Shown: positions 43,406 to 55,800 of the stretch, piece after piece | Layout: the number at the start of each line of letters is the position of its first letter | How positions within the stretch are numbered: position 1 is the first letter of the stretch | Source of the DNA: Isoetes taiwanensis | Lineage: Eukaryota > Streptophyta > Lycopodiopsida > Isoetales > Isoetaceae | NCBI GenBank assembly: GCA_021234155.1 | Contig: JAJEKV010000015.1 | Coordinates: 5,031,194-5,095,193 of the forward strand | DNA length: 64,000 nucleotides | Direction: 5' to 3' | Translations under genes and position numbers: made by a program | Notes under the pieces: model-generated | What the model saw: only the letters and a program-made list of their open reading frames with translations | The model's database searches: none | What the model was told of the DNA's origin: nothing

Positions 43406-46400
43406 ATGAAGATTATAAGTTGGAATTTAAGGGGTATTAGGGGGGCACTTAAACGATCTAGGGTCATCACTGCAATCAGATCTATGGCTGCAGAGATAAT
43501 TTTGATTCAGGAGCATAGGTTAGGAGATTTTGAAGCAAACTCCTTTGGCAAGTGGGTGGTTGGGGGCTATAACTCACTTATTTGCAAGGCCAATGGCACC
43601 AAGGGAGGAGTTGGGCTGCTATGGAGAAATGTTAAGGCAGCTGGCACGTATTGCCATCCGGAGGGAAGATGGCAAGTCTTAATTCTGGAGCATGATAATA
43701 TATTGTGGGGAATTATCAACACATATGCCTCCAAGAAGCCGAAGGAGAGGGCTGTTATGTGGAGACAGATACAACTTTGGGTCAGCAAGCAATCTATAGA
43801 GAACTGGCTCCTTGGAGGAGATTTTAACATGACCGAAACTTGGGACCAGAAGATTGGTCTACATAAGAATCTTTCAGCTGAGGAAAGGGTGTCCTGGGAC
43901 AACCTTATGGATTCAATAGGATTTGCTCTACTACTGAATATTCCTGGAGCAACAAGCAGGACGGAGCCAAACGAGTCTACTGCCTCTTGGATCGCTTTTA
44001 CCTAGTAAGCAAGTCAGCTCCATTTTTGGATAAACATTTTGTTGAAGGTGAGCATGGCTTCACGCAATCCGACCACATCCCTCAAAAGCTAGTACTAGAT
44101 ATGCCTTCTAAGTTAGCCAACAGGGGTGCCACACCATTTAAATTTAACAGCAGTTATCTTAACAAATCAGAATTCTGCCTTCCCTTCAAAGCCTATCTGA
44201 CTTCACTACCCAAGGTTAGCCAAGGCAAAAGCATGCATGATTGGTCAAATAAGCTCAAGGCAATGAAAGCTTGGGTGAAACAGTGGGGTAGCAAGAGGGC
44301 AAAAGCCTTTCAGCAGGAGAAATTGCAGCTGTATGATGAGATAAGAATGGTTCGATCCAAGCTCATGGCCAACCCAGCAAACCTGTCATTACAAAGCCAG
44401 GAAGCCAATCTTGATGCTAAGATCAAATCAATTGAAGAGGATGAGGCACGTGGCGCCGCAGTTAGAGCCAAAGCAAAATGGCATGAGAACATGGACATGG
44501 AGACTTCAAAAGTCTTCTTTCGACTAGCTGGTAATAGGATCATGGAAAATGGAATCAATGAAGTTAAGGACAGGGACAACTCTATCATCAAGGAGCCAAA
44601 TGACATTAAGAGGTACTTTCTGGAATCATATACCAAGTTGTTCTCGGAGGATAGCCTGCCAGCAGATCATGAAGAAGCTATGGACGCTTGCTTGCAAGTC
44701 ATGGACCGAGTAGTCACTGGAGAAGACAACCAGCTCCTCTGTAAACAAATCACAAAGGCTGAGGTCCATGCAACCCTCAAGATGATGGCACACGAGAAGT
44801 CTCCCGGACCGGATGGTTTTCCACCAGAAATATTCTTGGAATTTTGGCAAGAATTAGGTGATGATCTCACTGTGGTGCTGCAAGGAGCCTGGCTTCATGG
44901 CAGCCTCCACCCTGCTCTCTCCACAGGATTTATTGCCCTAATACCAAAGGTACAAAGACCAATGGCTCTGGAGGAATGGCGGCCAATTGCTCTCACGAAC
45001 ACCACATACAAGCTGATGGCCAAACTCATCGCAAATCGTTTAAAGCCTATACTCAGCAATATCATAAGGCAAGAACAATCCGCTTTCCTCTTGGGCAGAA
45101 GCATCCTTGCCAACTACCTCGCTGCATGTGAAGGAATGCATTGGGCATCTCGAAATCAGCAAAAGACTATCATGTTGAAGCTCGATTTCAAACGAGCGTT
45201 TGACACTGTTAGATGGTCATCAATTCAGATGGTTATGGCCAAATTGGGTTTTGAACAGAAATTCATTGATGTGGTCATGGGTTTAAACAAATCAGCCTCG
45301 GCATCCATTCTAATAAATGGCTGCCCCACACAGCTCTTTCCTCTCAGGAAAGGGGTCAGGCATGGATGCCCCCTGGTTATCTTGCTTGCAAATGTGCTAA
45401 CATTGCTAATTCTGAAAAAGATACAGGAAGGATGTATGAAGGGCATTGAGCTGCCACCCCCTGCTGAATCCCAGTTAAGTATACAACAATTTGCGGATGA
45501 CACGTTCATCTTTTTAAGGTACGATGATGATAGCATTGCAAACTGCCTAACAGTCATCAAAACCTTTAGTTCTGCAACTGGAGTGTGTCTCAATCTTAGT
45601 AAATGTTCAATTATCTGGCCACATCTGGAGGACCCGCCAACAAGTATCCTAAATCTAGGTATTCAGGTTTCAAGAAGGAATGATAGTGTCAAACTACTCG
45701 GCCTTCCCCTATCCATGGGAGTGCAGCCACAAGGAATCTGGAACAGCATACTTGACAAGCTGAAGAAGAAAATCAATCTATGGTCGAGCAAAGGGCTCTC
45801 TACTGCAGGAAGGATTACTGTTGCAAATAGTGTTTTGAGCAGCTCGCTGGTCTACATGTCATCCATTCTCTTAGCACCCAAGTACATCTACCAAAGAATG
45901 CAAAAACTCATCAGGGGATTTGTGTGGCAAGGTGCAGCCAAAGCAGCTTGGTCGGAAGTCTGTAAACCTAGGTCCAAGGGCGGTCTAGGAATCAAGGATA
46001 TGCTGGTGCACTCACAAGCTCTCGTCAGCAAGCTAGTATGGAGAGCAATTAATGGTGACAACATTATTGGCTCTCTCTTCATCAGATTCTGGCTTGGCAA
46101 AGCCAGCCCAAAGACCAAGCCCTCCTTGCATCTCTCATGTAAATCAGCATGCTTCACTGATTTTAAAATCGCAGCAGGTACTTCCCCAGTAATGCGCAAG
46201 ATCCTTGAAGCATGGCAAGTTGTCAAGGACATTTTTGAGCCTGCTCAAGCTCAATGGCAGTCAGGATATCTTTCCATCTTCTGGAGTCCAATGGTAAGTC
46301 CTCAAGAGGATTATCCCTTAGCCTTAATGCACCCCAAAATTTGCAGGAAATGGGAGGCTGCGGGTATAACTAGACTCAAGCACATCTGGGACCCAATTCG

Positions 46401-47197
46401 TGGAGTTTGATGGTCTTGGAGCAGGCTGAAAAACCTAATTAAAGGCACCCAATCTGATAGAATCGTGTACAACAAAGTGAGGAGCCAAGTTAGCATGCTT
46501 GCTTTCCAGGGAGGAAGGATCAGAAGAAATCTGGTTGTTGAATGATAAGCCAGCCTACTCAGTCCGTGAGGTTTACAAAGCTCTAGCAGATGATGGTATG
46601 CCATCCACACCAGCCCACATGCACCTTTCTGTTCTGGAATATGTCAAACAACTAAAAAGATGCTGGACCTCCTACTGCAACAGGAAAACCCAACTCTTCA
46701 TATGGCTTTGTTGGCACTGTGGTATAGCTACCAAAACATGGCTCTCAAGGAGGAACATAGTATCAGACATGAACTGCCCTCTCTTATATGGAAATGTAGA
46801 GGACATAAATCACATGTTCTATTGTCCCAAAACAAGAGGCTTTTGGGAATGGGCGGCACCAATTCTTCAAGCTGACTTGGGGCAGCTCCAATGGCCCACA
46901 ATAATTCTATCTCAACCGGATAAGTTGGGATACTCTTTAACTTGCATCGCCCTTTGGGCAGTATGGAAGCATAGATGTGCCGTAGCTCTTGGAGGACAGG
47001 AAGTATCCATTGCAAAGATAAAAAACGTCTTCAACCATGCAATGGCCCTTATGGCAATTGCTCATATTCGGAAATATGGGCGCAACTACGACAAATCCCT
47101 GGATAGACTAGGATCAGTTCAAGGCTTCTATCTATTCTTCAAATGCTCATGGACTAATGATGCTGGTGGTTATGCCCCTCCGCCTTGTGATGAATGA
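43406..47197 (+). pseudogene. L1 ORF2, EN-RT-zf-RVT, two frameshifts, one stop
   Basis: The endonuclease starts MKIISWNLRGIRG and keeps QEHRLGDF, NTYAS, GGDFNM and, after a frame change near 43980, LDRFYLVS and SDHIP. So the catalytic positions are all readable. The reverse transcriptase (about 44760-45560) contains EKSPGPDGFPPEIF, WRPIALTNTTYKLMAKLIA, KLDFKRAFD, GVRHGCPL and QQFADDTFIF; the FADD active site is intact. After WSSKGLSTAGRI and the thumb region the frame meets TGA at 46408. The same frame then continues (WSWSRLKNLIKGTQSDRIV) and shifts near 46490 into the C-terminal part. That part contains WLLNDKPAYSVREVYKAL and the zf-RVT-like CPLLYGNVEDINHMFYCP. Length would be about 1,260 residues. 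It primes reverse transcription at nicked DNA; this copy needs at least three repairs. Confidence 0.8.
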
Positions 47198-47326
47198 TCA
47201 TTAGGCTTGGCACATATAAGGGGGCCATGTGCCCAACACTGGAGCTTTAAGCTCGAGCCCCATTTAGGGCCTTCTATTTTTGTTTTCCTTTCCTTATTTT
47301 AATTTAAATTTCAAGTTCTAGCTCTC

Positions 47327-47347
47327 AAAAAAAAAAAAAAAAAAAAA
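47327..47347 (+). other. L1 poly(A) tail
   Basis: A run of 21 A's, followed directly by the target-site duplication. Confidence 0.8.
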
Positions 47348-47355
47348 CCAACTCC
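47346..47355 (+). repeat. L1 target-site duplication, right
   Basis: AACCAACTCC, matching 40732-40741; the first two bases overlap the tail. Confidence 0.65.
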
Positions 47356-50300
47356 AAAAACTACGCAGCAATGCCTTATATTGCAAAATCGAGTCTTGGC
47401 TACTTGTAAAATAAAGAGCACGTCATATTACCACATGGATTTGAGAATTGAATATAAAATGGTACATTACCACATGGATTTGAGAATTGAATATAAAATG
47501 GTACGGGAATTAAGGCATGTGAGCATCTTTGGATTTAGAGCTGCTAAACAGATTGCAGCCAAAGAAGTTGGTTACCTGTAAAATGAAGAATTGGGACATG
47601 GATTTGAGAACAGAGTAAAAAAAGCTCCTGCAGATTCTATTTGTTCACCTCTCAATGGGTTCTGAAACAACCGGTTCTGCTTCAAATTTGGCAACTTCAA
47701 CTTTGGAGAAATTTGCCCTTATAAATTATTTTGCCACAGATGAAGCAACTTTCGCTTAGACATTTGCAACACCTATATCAGAGATTGCAGAAGCATTAGA
47801 CTGAGATGCTTTGCCATGCACTTTCGGTTCGGTTAGAATAATTAGCTAGAGATGCATGAAGAACATGATACAAAAACATCAAACCGAGGGAATGCATGGT
47901 GACTAAAGGGTAGAGCCATCTACAGACTATGGACAACCTTCAGTAACTTCAAACTGCTGCTCCATAAACGCAGTTTTCTCCAACAACGGCCTATCGTAAG
48001 GCAAGAAGAAAATTAGAACAATGTTTAAAGGTCTCCGGTAATCGATTTCAATAGATCTCAAGTTTATCTGATACCGAATGCTAAGGAAACATTAAATTAT
48101 GACCGCCACCTCATTAGGGGGCATTCACTTCAAATAACATCATGGAAGCAAGTTTCAAAACATGCACATGTTTTAGCAAAGATATTACCCCTCGCATGGA
48201 AGTCCGATGACTATTTCCACCAAAATCACATTACATAAATTATCCTAATAATCACTTTAAATACAATCATGGAGGCAAGCTTCGTATCACGAGGAAACAT
48301 ATATGGCAACCGAGGCATGGGTTTAATTCCACTCAAAATCCAAAGATGCACACCTTAGCAACAAAGTCGCAAGATAGATGCATGTCACAAGCAAAGTCTG
48401 AGCTCAAGAAACATGCATGACCGTGGGAGACAAAGCACCTAGTTTATTCAACTGCATCACCTCTATAAATTCCAAATCATTACTGTAGCTAGCAAGCAAG
48501 TTTCATTATATGCATAGCACCAGCTCTCCATGCAAACATTCCCAGACTGTCCCCCTGCAATAAATCAAACCATCAAAGTGCAAGCAAGCTACACAACTTA
48601 ATTTCATACCAAACCTTCTTTAAGTTACAAAGAATACTATCTTTTCCTATCTAGTGATCAATAACAGCATGTCTGTGCGAGGCAAAGCAGCTAGTTTATC
48701 CAATTGTGTTACATGTCTCAGAGTATAAACAGGCCTTTAGTGTAGATTATAGCAATCTAATTCTGCTAGTATATAGTTTAGAAGCTTTGGAGTGTCAAAG
48801 GGCCCAACAAAAAAACCCTGGTGGTCAGGCCTTATCCAATACATTCAAGGATGCACAACTCAGCAGTGGCAGGAATTATGTAAGCTTGCCCTATCTACAT
48901 AAGATCTACATAAATAAAGCAATCTACCTCTGCTAGTATAATAATTTACACAAAGCCCCGGTGGTCAAGCCGAACCCAATAAATGCAAGGATTCAAATCC
49001 TACATTACAAATGGAAGGAACCACATTTATATACATGGTCATATGGCAACTCCATCTTTGTTATTTCGCATAGATCAGTTCCAGCTGCATTTTTTCAAAG
49101 AATTTGAGTCCATGGTTGGATCTAGTGGTACATGGTAACATAATAAGGCAAGACACAAGGAATGCATAAACTTACATCAGAGCATTTGGCAGCAGGTAAG
49201 GACCAACAAATGTAGAGGAAATCAAAGCTAAGCATTCAAGAAAGAGAGAAAATCTAGCTTAATGTTTTCCATGCTATAATAATAACAAAATGACTTACGA
49301 TGTGCCAAAAGTATCAGACTATAACTCTTCCTCAAACCATCTATATACATGCCTGAACAAATTTTTCCCCTTTATGCAGGCTGCAACTCTTCATCTTGGG
49401 AACAATGCACCTGTAATCTATAGGGTTTCACATAAGCTCCAAGCCACACACTGAACATGACACTATTCCAGAAGGCCAGGCATCCAGCTGGCAGGTTAGT
49501 CCAGGCATATGTAAGGCTGGTTCAACTGCCAAATCGAGATTCAAGAAACCTCTTGGAGATGACTTGGAGATGTTGAAGCCCCAGGAATCGCACCCCCAAG
49601 AATTGGCATGTAAAAAATGCCAAAGCAACCTGCAAAATCAAACCCCTCTGCATTCAATCCCTGGTTTTCAAACCCAAATGCTTAGCCACTTCTCTCATAC
49701 AAAGTAAAATGGAAATCAAAGTGTTACTCAAATAGCTTCGCAAATAATGAAGCATACAAATCTAGTGACAGCAGAAGAATAGCAAGTCAGTTTTGCAAAT
49801 AAAAAATCCCTAGAGTTTCCTTGCAATTGATCCATGTGCTATTTCTTGCAGCAAAAAAGATTCTAGAACTTGTCTCAAAATTCATAAGCATCTTCCTTAG
49901 CTGGGCTCATAAACACACAGGGATCAAGCAAGCACAGGGAAGCAATATATGCTACGATGGGAGCCGAGTTTTATATCAAATTATCCAGCCTGTAGAACAC
50001 TTGCAAGGGCCAGATTTGACGCCACAGCTAGTCGGTATCGAGCCCGAAGAAACTGATTTGGCTCTGCACGAGCAACCAAAGAGTGGATTTGCACAGTCTC
50101 GGAATTCCAAAATAGTGTCATCCAACCTAAAAACGAAAATGTTTTGGCCATGCAAGTGCAGTAGAGACTCAAACAGGGCCGGAGCACAGATAAAACCCTG
50201 AAAACGAACCTCTTTAGGAGACATGGCTGATGAAAATAACAATCTAAGGTGGGAAAAAACCAACGGAAAACCTCAGTTAGAAAATTTTATTGTTCATCAC

Positions 50301-50470
50301 GCCTCTGTTGGAGAATCCAAAGACCGTCACCAAGCATCACCATGGCTGGGAAAAAATTGCTATTAGTGCATAGGGTATGTTAGAAATCAAAGCACAAACT
50401 CCCAAATCCAACTCGGAGCAAAATCACGCAAACAAAGGCAGTGTGGTCGCAATAGTATTTGCTCTTTGCC
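47356..50470. other. 3.1-kb region, no clear gene
   Basis: A short tandem repeat (CATTACCACATGGATTTGAGAATTGAATATAAAATGG unit, two copies) lies at about 47428-47500. A diverged duplicate pair is at about 48740-49000 (both with CTGGTGGTCA or CCGGTGGTCA). B-box-like motifs occur at about 48985 and, on minus, at about 49650-49690 where GTGGCTAAGC and GGATTGAATGC are spaced like polymerase III boxes. Frames on both strands at 49821-50263 are open but unrecognised. No supported gene. Confidence 0.35.
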
Positions 50471-50745
50471 GTCAGACGCCTATGTTCGATGCTCTGTGAT
50501 GCTTCTTATCCGTCCGTTATGCCACGTCACCATCAACCGATGGCCAGGATGCTTTTAACTATCGACGATCGTCACCTTAATGTCTCATCCAATTTCAGCC
50601 GTTCAATCTGGACACGTGGCATATCCAAGGGCCCATATTGCCCCAAACATCAAACCGTCGTCAACACGCAGCCCCCTATAAGAATATATACAAGACAAGA
50701 AATTTATAGCGGCGGCCCCCGACTTACTCTTATGAAGTGAGATTT
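50471..50745 (+). promoter_or_regulatory. promoter-like stretch with ACGT element
   Basis: Contains GGACACGTGGCAT (about 50610), an ABRE/G-box core of the ACACGTGGC class bound by plant bZIP factors, plus CCACGTCA near 50522. A TATA-like CTATAAGAATATATACA lies at about 50676-50692. The expected downstream gene on plus is absent: the AGATTC repeat block starts within about 100 bases. This may be a promoter cut off from its gene, or one serving a transcript to the left. Confidence 0.35.
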
Positions 50746-50780
50746 ATATATATATACAAGAGGGTTATGCAAGATTCCTC

Positions 50781-52684
50781 TAGATTCTCCTAGATTCTCC
50801 TAGATTCTTCTAGATTCTCTAAGATTCCATTAAGATTCCTCTGGCTTCTTAAAGATTTTATCAAGATTCCCCTAGATTCCCAAGGAAGCGCTTGAGATTC
50901 CTATAGATTCTCTTAAGATTCCTCTATTTCCCATAGATTCCCCTAGAATTCTCAAGATTCCATCAAGATTCCTCTAGGTTCTTAAAGATTTTTATCAAGA
51001 TCCCCTTAGGTTCCTTTACATTCTTAGAGATGCTCTCTTGGGATTCCCATAGATTCTCTAAGATTCTTACGATATTCCTCTGGATTCCTTAAGATCTTAT
51101 AAAGATTCCCTTAGATTCCCTCAACTTACTATAGATTCCTTGAATCTCAAAGATTCCAAAAAGATTCTTAGTGTTTGATAAAATAGTGGCAAAGCACCAC
51201 TCATTAAAAAGCTCTCGACGAGAGGAGTCCAATGGCATGGGTCCCACCTTCATCCGACCCCATGCGATTAAACAGAAGGAAGCTTCCTAGAAAGGCCATT
51301 CATAAATGTTTTGCCACCTCATTACCTTTTTATCAATGAAAGTGCCACCTCACCTCCTTTAAAAAAAAAATCAATTTAATATTAAAAAGTTAATGGCTAG
51401 GATTTATGCTCACCTTTTGATCTAACGGTTAAGATTTGCTACACCAAATCACCTTTAAGGAACCTTCCTTGCACCTTCCTTATAAAAATCAAGGGCTATG
51501 ATTTCGCCTTCCCCTTTGATCCGACGGTTCACAGATGGGGTGTATGCCCCCATGCATGACTCATGTATGCCCCCATGCATGACTCATGCATGCCCCCATC
51601 AAAATCCAAGGGCTTAAGCTACGCCACCTCACGAGCTTTTTTATTCAAGGGCCAAGATCAAAGATTTATATATAATGTGCTATTTTGTAACCACCCCCAT
51701 GGTGAGTTTCTATATATATATTATTATATTATTATATTATTATAGATTCTCCAAGATTCTCCTAGATTCTTCTAGATTCTATTAAGATTCCTCTGGCTTC
51801 TTAAAGATTTTATCAAGATTCCCCTAGATTCTCAAGGAAGCACTTGAGATTCCTATAGATTCTCTTAAGATTCCTCTATTTCCCATAGATTCTATGAAGA
51901 TTCCCCTAGAATTCTCAAGATTCAATCAAGATTCCTCTAGGTTCTTAAGGATTTTATCAAGATCCCCTTAGGTTCCTTTACATTCTTAGAGATGCTCTCT
52001 TGCGATTCCCATAGATTCTCTAAGATTCTTACGAAATTCCTCTGGATTCCCTAAGATCTTATAAAGATTCCCTTAGATTCCCTCAACCTACTATAGATTC
52101 CTTGAATCTCGAAGATTCCAAAAAGATTCTTAGTGTTCGATCACGTTGGCTGCAGCTGCGACAAAATAGTGGCAAAGCACCACTCATTGAAAAGCTCTCG
52201 ACGAGAGGAGTCCAATGGCGTGGGTCCCACCTTCATCCGACCCCTCTACTGCAAGCTACGTGCCTTTGAATGCGATTAAACCGAAGGAAGCTTCCTAGAA
52301 AGGTCATTCATAAATGTTTTGCCACCTCATTACCTCTTTATTAATGAAAAGTGCCACCTCACCTCGTTTTAAAAAAAAAGTCAATTTAATTAAAAAGTTA
52401 ATGGCTAGGATTTATGCTCACCTTTGATTTGCTACATCAAATCACCTTTAAGGAACCTTCCTTGCACCTTCCTTACAAAAATCAAGGGCTATGATTTCGC
52501 CTTCCTCTTTGATCCGACGGTCCACAGATGGGGTGTATGCCCCCATGCATGACTCATGCATGCCCCCATCAAAATCCAAGGGCTTAAGCTACGCCACCTC
52601 ACCAGCTTTTTTTATTCAAGGGCCAAGATCAAAGATTTATATATAATGTGCTATTTTGTAACCACCCCCATGAGTTTCTATATA
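50781..52684 (+). repeat. 0.95-kb tandem duplication with AGATTC arrays
   Basis: A segment of about 935-940 bases (50781-51715) is repeated at 51744-52684. Matching points are offset by 952 bases at the left side and 971 at the right. Each copy has an AGATTC-rich array of about 370 bases followed by a common block (GGCAAAGCACCACTCATT, AAGCTCTCGACGAGAGGAGT, TGTGCTATTTTGTAACCACC). The second copy has extra segments (GATCACGTTGGCTGCAGCTG near 52140 and CTACTGCAAGCTACGTGCC near 52245) that the first lacks. Confidence 0.85.
51540..51600 (+). repeat. 22-bp minisatellite inside duplication
   Basis: TATGCCCCCATGCATGACTC units: two full and one partial copy here, one full and one partial in the second duplicate (52537-52567). 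A related GGGGGCATGCCCCATGCATGC text is found at about 55304. Confidence 0.7.
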
Positions 52685-52689
52685 GGGCC

Positions 52690-52915
52690 TACACATTTCC
52701 CCTAGAATTTCAAAGATTATCCCAAGGTTCGCATATATTTTCGAAGATTCTATGTATATTCTCCTAGATTCCCTTAGATTATATGAAAAATCCTTAAGAT
52801 TCTATAGGATTCCATTAAGATTCTTCCAGATTATGAGAGTTTATCCCAAGATTCCTCTAGATTCCCCAAGATTTTGTGTATATTCTTCTACATTCCTTTA
52901 GATTCTATGGTCAAG
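52690..52915 (+). repeat. AGATTC-rich degenerate repeats, third block
   Basis: Continues the same degenerate repeat family (CCTAGATTC, TAAGATTC, CCCAAGATTCC) after the end of the tandem duplication. Confidence 0.7.
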
Positions 52916-55440
52916 ATCTCACTTTTAAGACTCGACGCTGCAAATTGAGTTTATCTCTACACTATAAAGTTGAAGTATCCATGAAGTTGACTATATAAAA
53001 AGCACGCACTATAAATGATATAAATATCTTTAGCCCCCTTTTTGTTAAAATTCCATGAAGATCTAAATTGTGCCGATAAAAATAACTGGTAGAAATAATA
53101 AGATTCTTAAGTACAGGATCGAGATCAATTGGCAATCAAGTTCGCATGTTTTAATTTAGAATTCATACCAAGGAATAGATCTGATACTGGTTTGTCAGAC
53201 CCATCTACGCAAGGTAAAGCATTTTTGAGGAATTATTTTCTGTCAGGCTTTCTCGATGTTGGCAGAATAGGCTAATTAAACATCTGGTATAGTTAATTGG
53301 CCAACGGGACCAGAGCGCCCTACAATGTTGGGTGGTAAAGGGGTAGATTTTTCCCTTTGAAAAGTAAACCATCCAACCAAAATAGTTTTGGCCATGTTAA
53401 GGAATAAACATTGCATCTGTGCTTTACAAATGATGATCCTCTGTCCTTTTCCACCAAGTGGAATGTTCTTTTTTGCTAGTTTGTTTTTTGTAAACCTTCT
53501 AGTTTTTACAATAGAGGTCAACCAAATCTCTTGCTCAAGTTGGAAAATGCTCTATTATCATTGTGCTTCGTTCCTCAGAATTATATTCATACTTCTCCAA
53601 CAAATATTTAGCTGTAGCATTGTTTGTAAGGTAGCCATTTATCAATGCGTAGGCACAGCCCAGATTCTGATGACTCATACTTCAACGATAGAATGGGATG
53701 GCAAATGGACGAGAGCAAAATCAAGCTGTTCGAAATTGCAGACAAAGAACATTCACAAAAGCAGAAACTCAACAATATGCCACAGCGGAATCCCACACAC
53801 TCAAATATGCTTGCGAACCACAAAAGCTTCCCACAGCCTGAACTATGCCGTACTGCAGACCATAAAAGAAACCAAAATAAAAAACCCTTCTTAAATGGCC
53901 AATGCAGGCCATTCTTTGTATATCCTTTCAGCAGCATGGTATGGTGCCATGCATGGTCTGCTTGTCTCAATAAGAAGACACAAGACATGGTCAGGGCGCC
54001 CAGCATGCTAAGGGACATGGATGCTGATCATAGCAAAGAACAAATCAAAGGACAGGGCTGCGGCAAAATCGCAATGGCAGCCATCTCCGGGTAGTTTTCG
54101 TTTTACAATTTAAGATGCAGCATTGCAAATGCGACAGCGGCCAAACAAACAAATGCTATACTTTGTTTTTCTTTTTAAATATAAGAACCGTAGAACAGCT
54201 TAGCTTCTAAAATACAAAAAAGCCCCAAATAGTGAAAACTCCAGCAAAACTTAACGAAGATAGACAGAATTTCGTACCTCAACCTTAACAGAAAGCCTGA
54301 GCTGAGCAGGCAAGGTCGGATTTCAACAGGCAAGAATCAAATGCTTCAGCTTGCAAAGCTCAAAGACCAGGCCGCAGCCGTTGTTTAAGAAAAGCTTGAA
54401 TCGGACGCCACTCTTCTGGGCTCTACAAAATAGCATCAGAAATGGTAAATCCATGCTAGACGAAAAACCAACCAAATACAGCAAACAAAACCCTTTACCT
54501 GTGATCCAAGGATGCGAGCTCCATGTTCCAGATAACGAGTGAAATGAGAAGTCAAATTGAAGCATCCGGTCATCTAGGTGCCATTAGTGACGTAGAAGAT
54601 AGCACCCCTGCTGGCCGCAAAAGAGGAGAGTTTGCCTTGGCAGACCGAAAACTTTTGGTATTGAGTGCCAAAAATGTCAGAAGCTCCATGGCTCTAGCGC
54701 AGAAAGAACTGCTACCGCTGCAACAACAGATGGTGGAAAGGCCAGAAAATAGATGTCTGCAACCATATGCCTTGGCAGGAAACCCCACGGGAATCAACGA
54801 TCAAGAAAAAATGGCAGAAGAAAACATTGAGTCAGTGGTCTTGCTTCATCCAGCGCGCAAATGCATTCCGCTAGTGCCCCGTTAAAATGCAGATTGGGTA
54901 TGGTCGGCATGATAGGGCTAGAATCAGAGATAAGCAGTCCGGCCGAACCAAGCTTAGAAGCAGATAAATCCGGTCGAACCAAGCAGTCGGCTGCATTCTC
55001 TGCTTCCAAAAAATAAATATCATTTTTGCCAAACCTTGAGAAGGATGACCTTCTCACTGCGGCATTCAACACTCTATCAACTCCGCCATAGCCATGCTTG
55101 CTTCAACGCCTTGAATCTAATGGATGTCTGCTCGTAGAGGTTTAAGTGGAAAAAGCCTTTTTTTTTCCCCCCCTTGCCATCTCATTAATTCGCATTAAAT
55201 GCAATTAAATATTGTTCCCACCTCATCATGTGGCATTTATTGCTCTCAAATTATGTGGCAACATCTAGGCCATTCATCCTGCACCTCCCCTTTGATTAAA
55301 GATGGGGGCATGCCCCATGCATGCCCATACATGCCTATATACACTAAATGTGCCAAAGATTCAACCTCTCTGATTCGGCGGCCTAAATGAAGACCAACAC
55401 TCATGTGTCCCACACATCAAAAGTGTCTTTATATATATAT
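52916..55440. other. 2.5-kb region, two unrecognised frames
   Basis: Open plus-strand frames are found at 53645-54094 (149 residues, basic, MRRHSPDSDDSYFNDRMGW…) and 54523-54885 (120 residues, MFQITSEMRSQIEASGHLGA…). Neither shows a known domain, and overlapping minus-strand frames are equally long, so coding is unproven. The duplicated text GCAGATAAATCCGGTCGAACCAAGC / AGCAGTCCGGCCGAACCAAGC is at about 54933-54985. Confidence 0.3.
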
Positions 55441-55800
55441 AATGATATGATATAATATGATATTATGGTATTAGATAATTTCCGGCGAGGAGGGATTCGC
55501 CGGAAAATATTCGAGGCGAGTCAGCTATTGCCGCCCTTACCGGGCTCGCCCGAGAATATTTTCCTGGATCCCGAATCCCGAAATTAACAAACGTAATCAC
55601 CACTTGCCGGATTACGCTTACGTAAATTTCCGGCGATGACGTGGCGTTCACTTAAAACAAATTTTCCGACGCGGAAAAATTCCTTTTTCTCTCCCACAAC
55701 TTCTCTCTCGTTCCAAGCTTCAAACGATGGCGATCTCCCACGCCATCGCCATTTTGACTGAGTAACGTCCGGCCGGCGCCCATGGTAATGCACATGTTTA
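55441..55800 (+). promoter_or_regulatory. CpG-rich promoter-like region
   Basis: GC- and CpG-rich compared with the surrounding DNA. A 10-bp stem TTTCCGGCGA … TCGCCGGAAA with an 8-base loop lies at 55479-55506, and TTTCCGGCGA recurs at about 55627. TGACGTGGC (about 55636), a TGACG/ACGT-core motif, lies nearby. It is followed by pyrimidine-rich CTCTCTCG text and a first ATG joined to a donor-like GTAATGC (about 55790). It lies ahead of the recombinase-like gene on the same strand. Between 55800 and 56470 there are leader exon/intron signals, including a duplicated block (about 105-base period) with GAGTCGCC-GGAGGCTTCATC at 55929 and 56030. Confidence 0.4.

Larger units (their letters stand above)
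40742..47347 (+). mobile_element. near-complete L1-type LINE
   Basis: A 6.6-kb insertion bounded by a 10-bp duplication. Order: two upstream reading frames (40948-41644), ORF1 with DUF4283-type domain and zinc knuckle (41654-43333), ORF2 with endonuclease, reverse transcriptase and C-terminal zf-RVT-like part (43406-47197), a 3' untranslated region, and a poly(A) tail (47327-47347). ORF1 is intact. ORF2 has two frame changes and one stop, while its active-site residues survive. This suggests a recent insertion. It is clearly different from the A-D LINE family. Confidence 0.85.

Noticed and set aside
42961-43470. Minus-strand 169-residue frame
   Set aside because: Antisense of the L1 ORF1 tail. 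It has no motif of its own, and the Phe/Leu run comes from the Lys run on plus.
49650-49695. tRNA gene on minus strand
   Set aside because: A- and B-box-like motifs are present but the cloverleaf does not close. At best it is a SINE trace.
55726-55764. Short frame MAISHAIAILTE
   Set aside because: Only 12 residues in a leader region with no sign of conservation. It could be an upstream ORF but cannot be supported.
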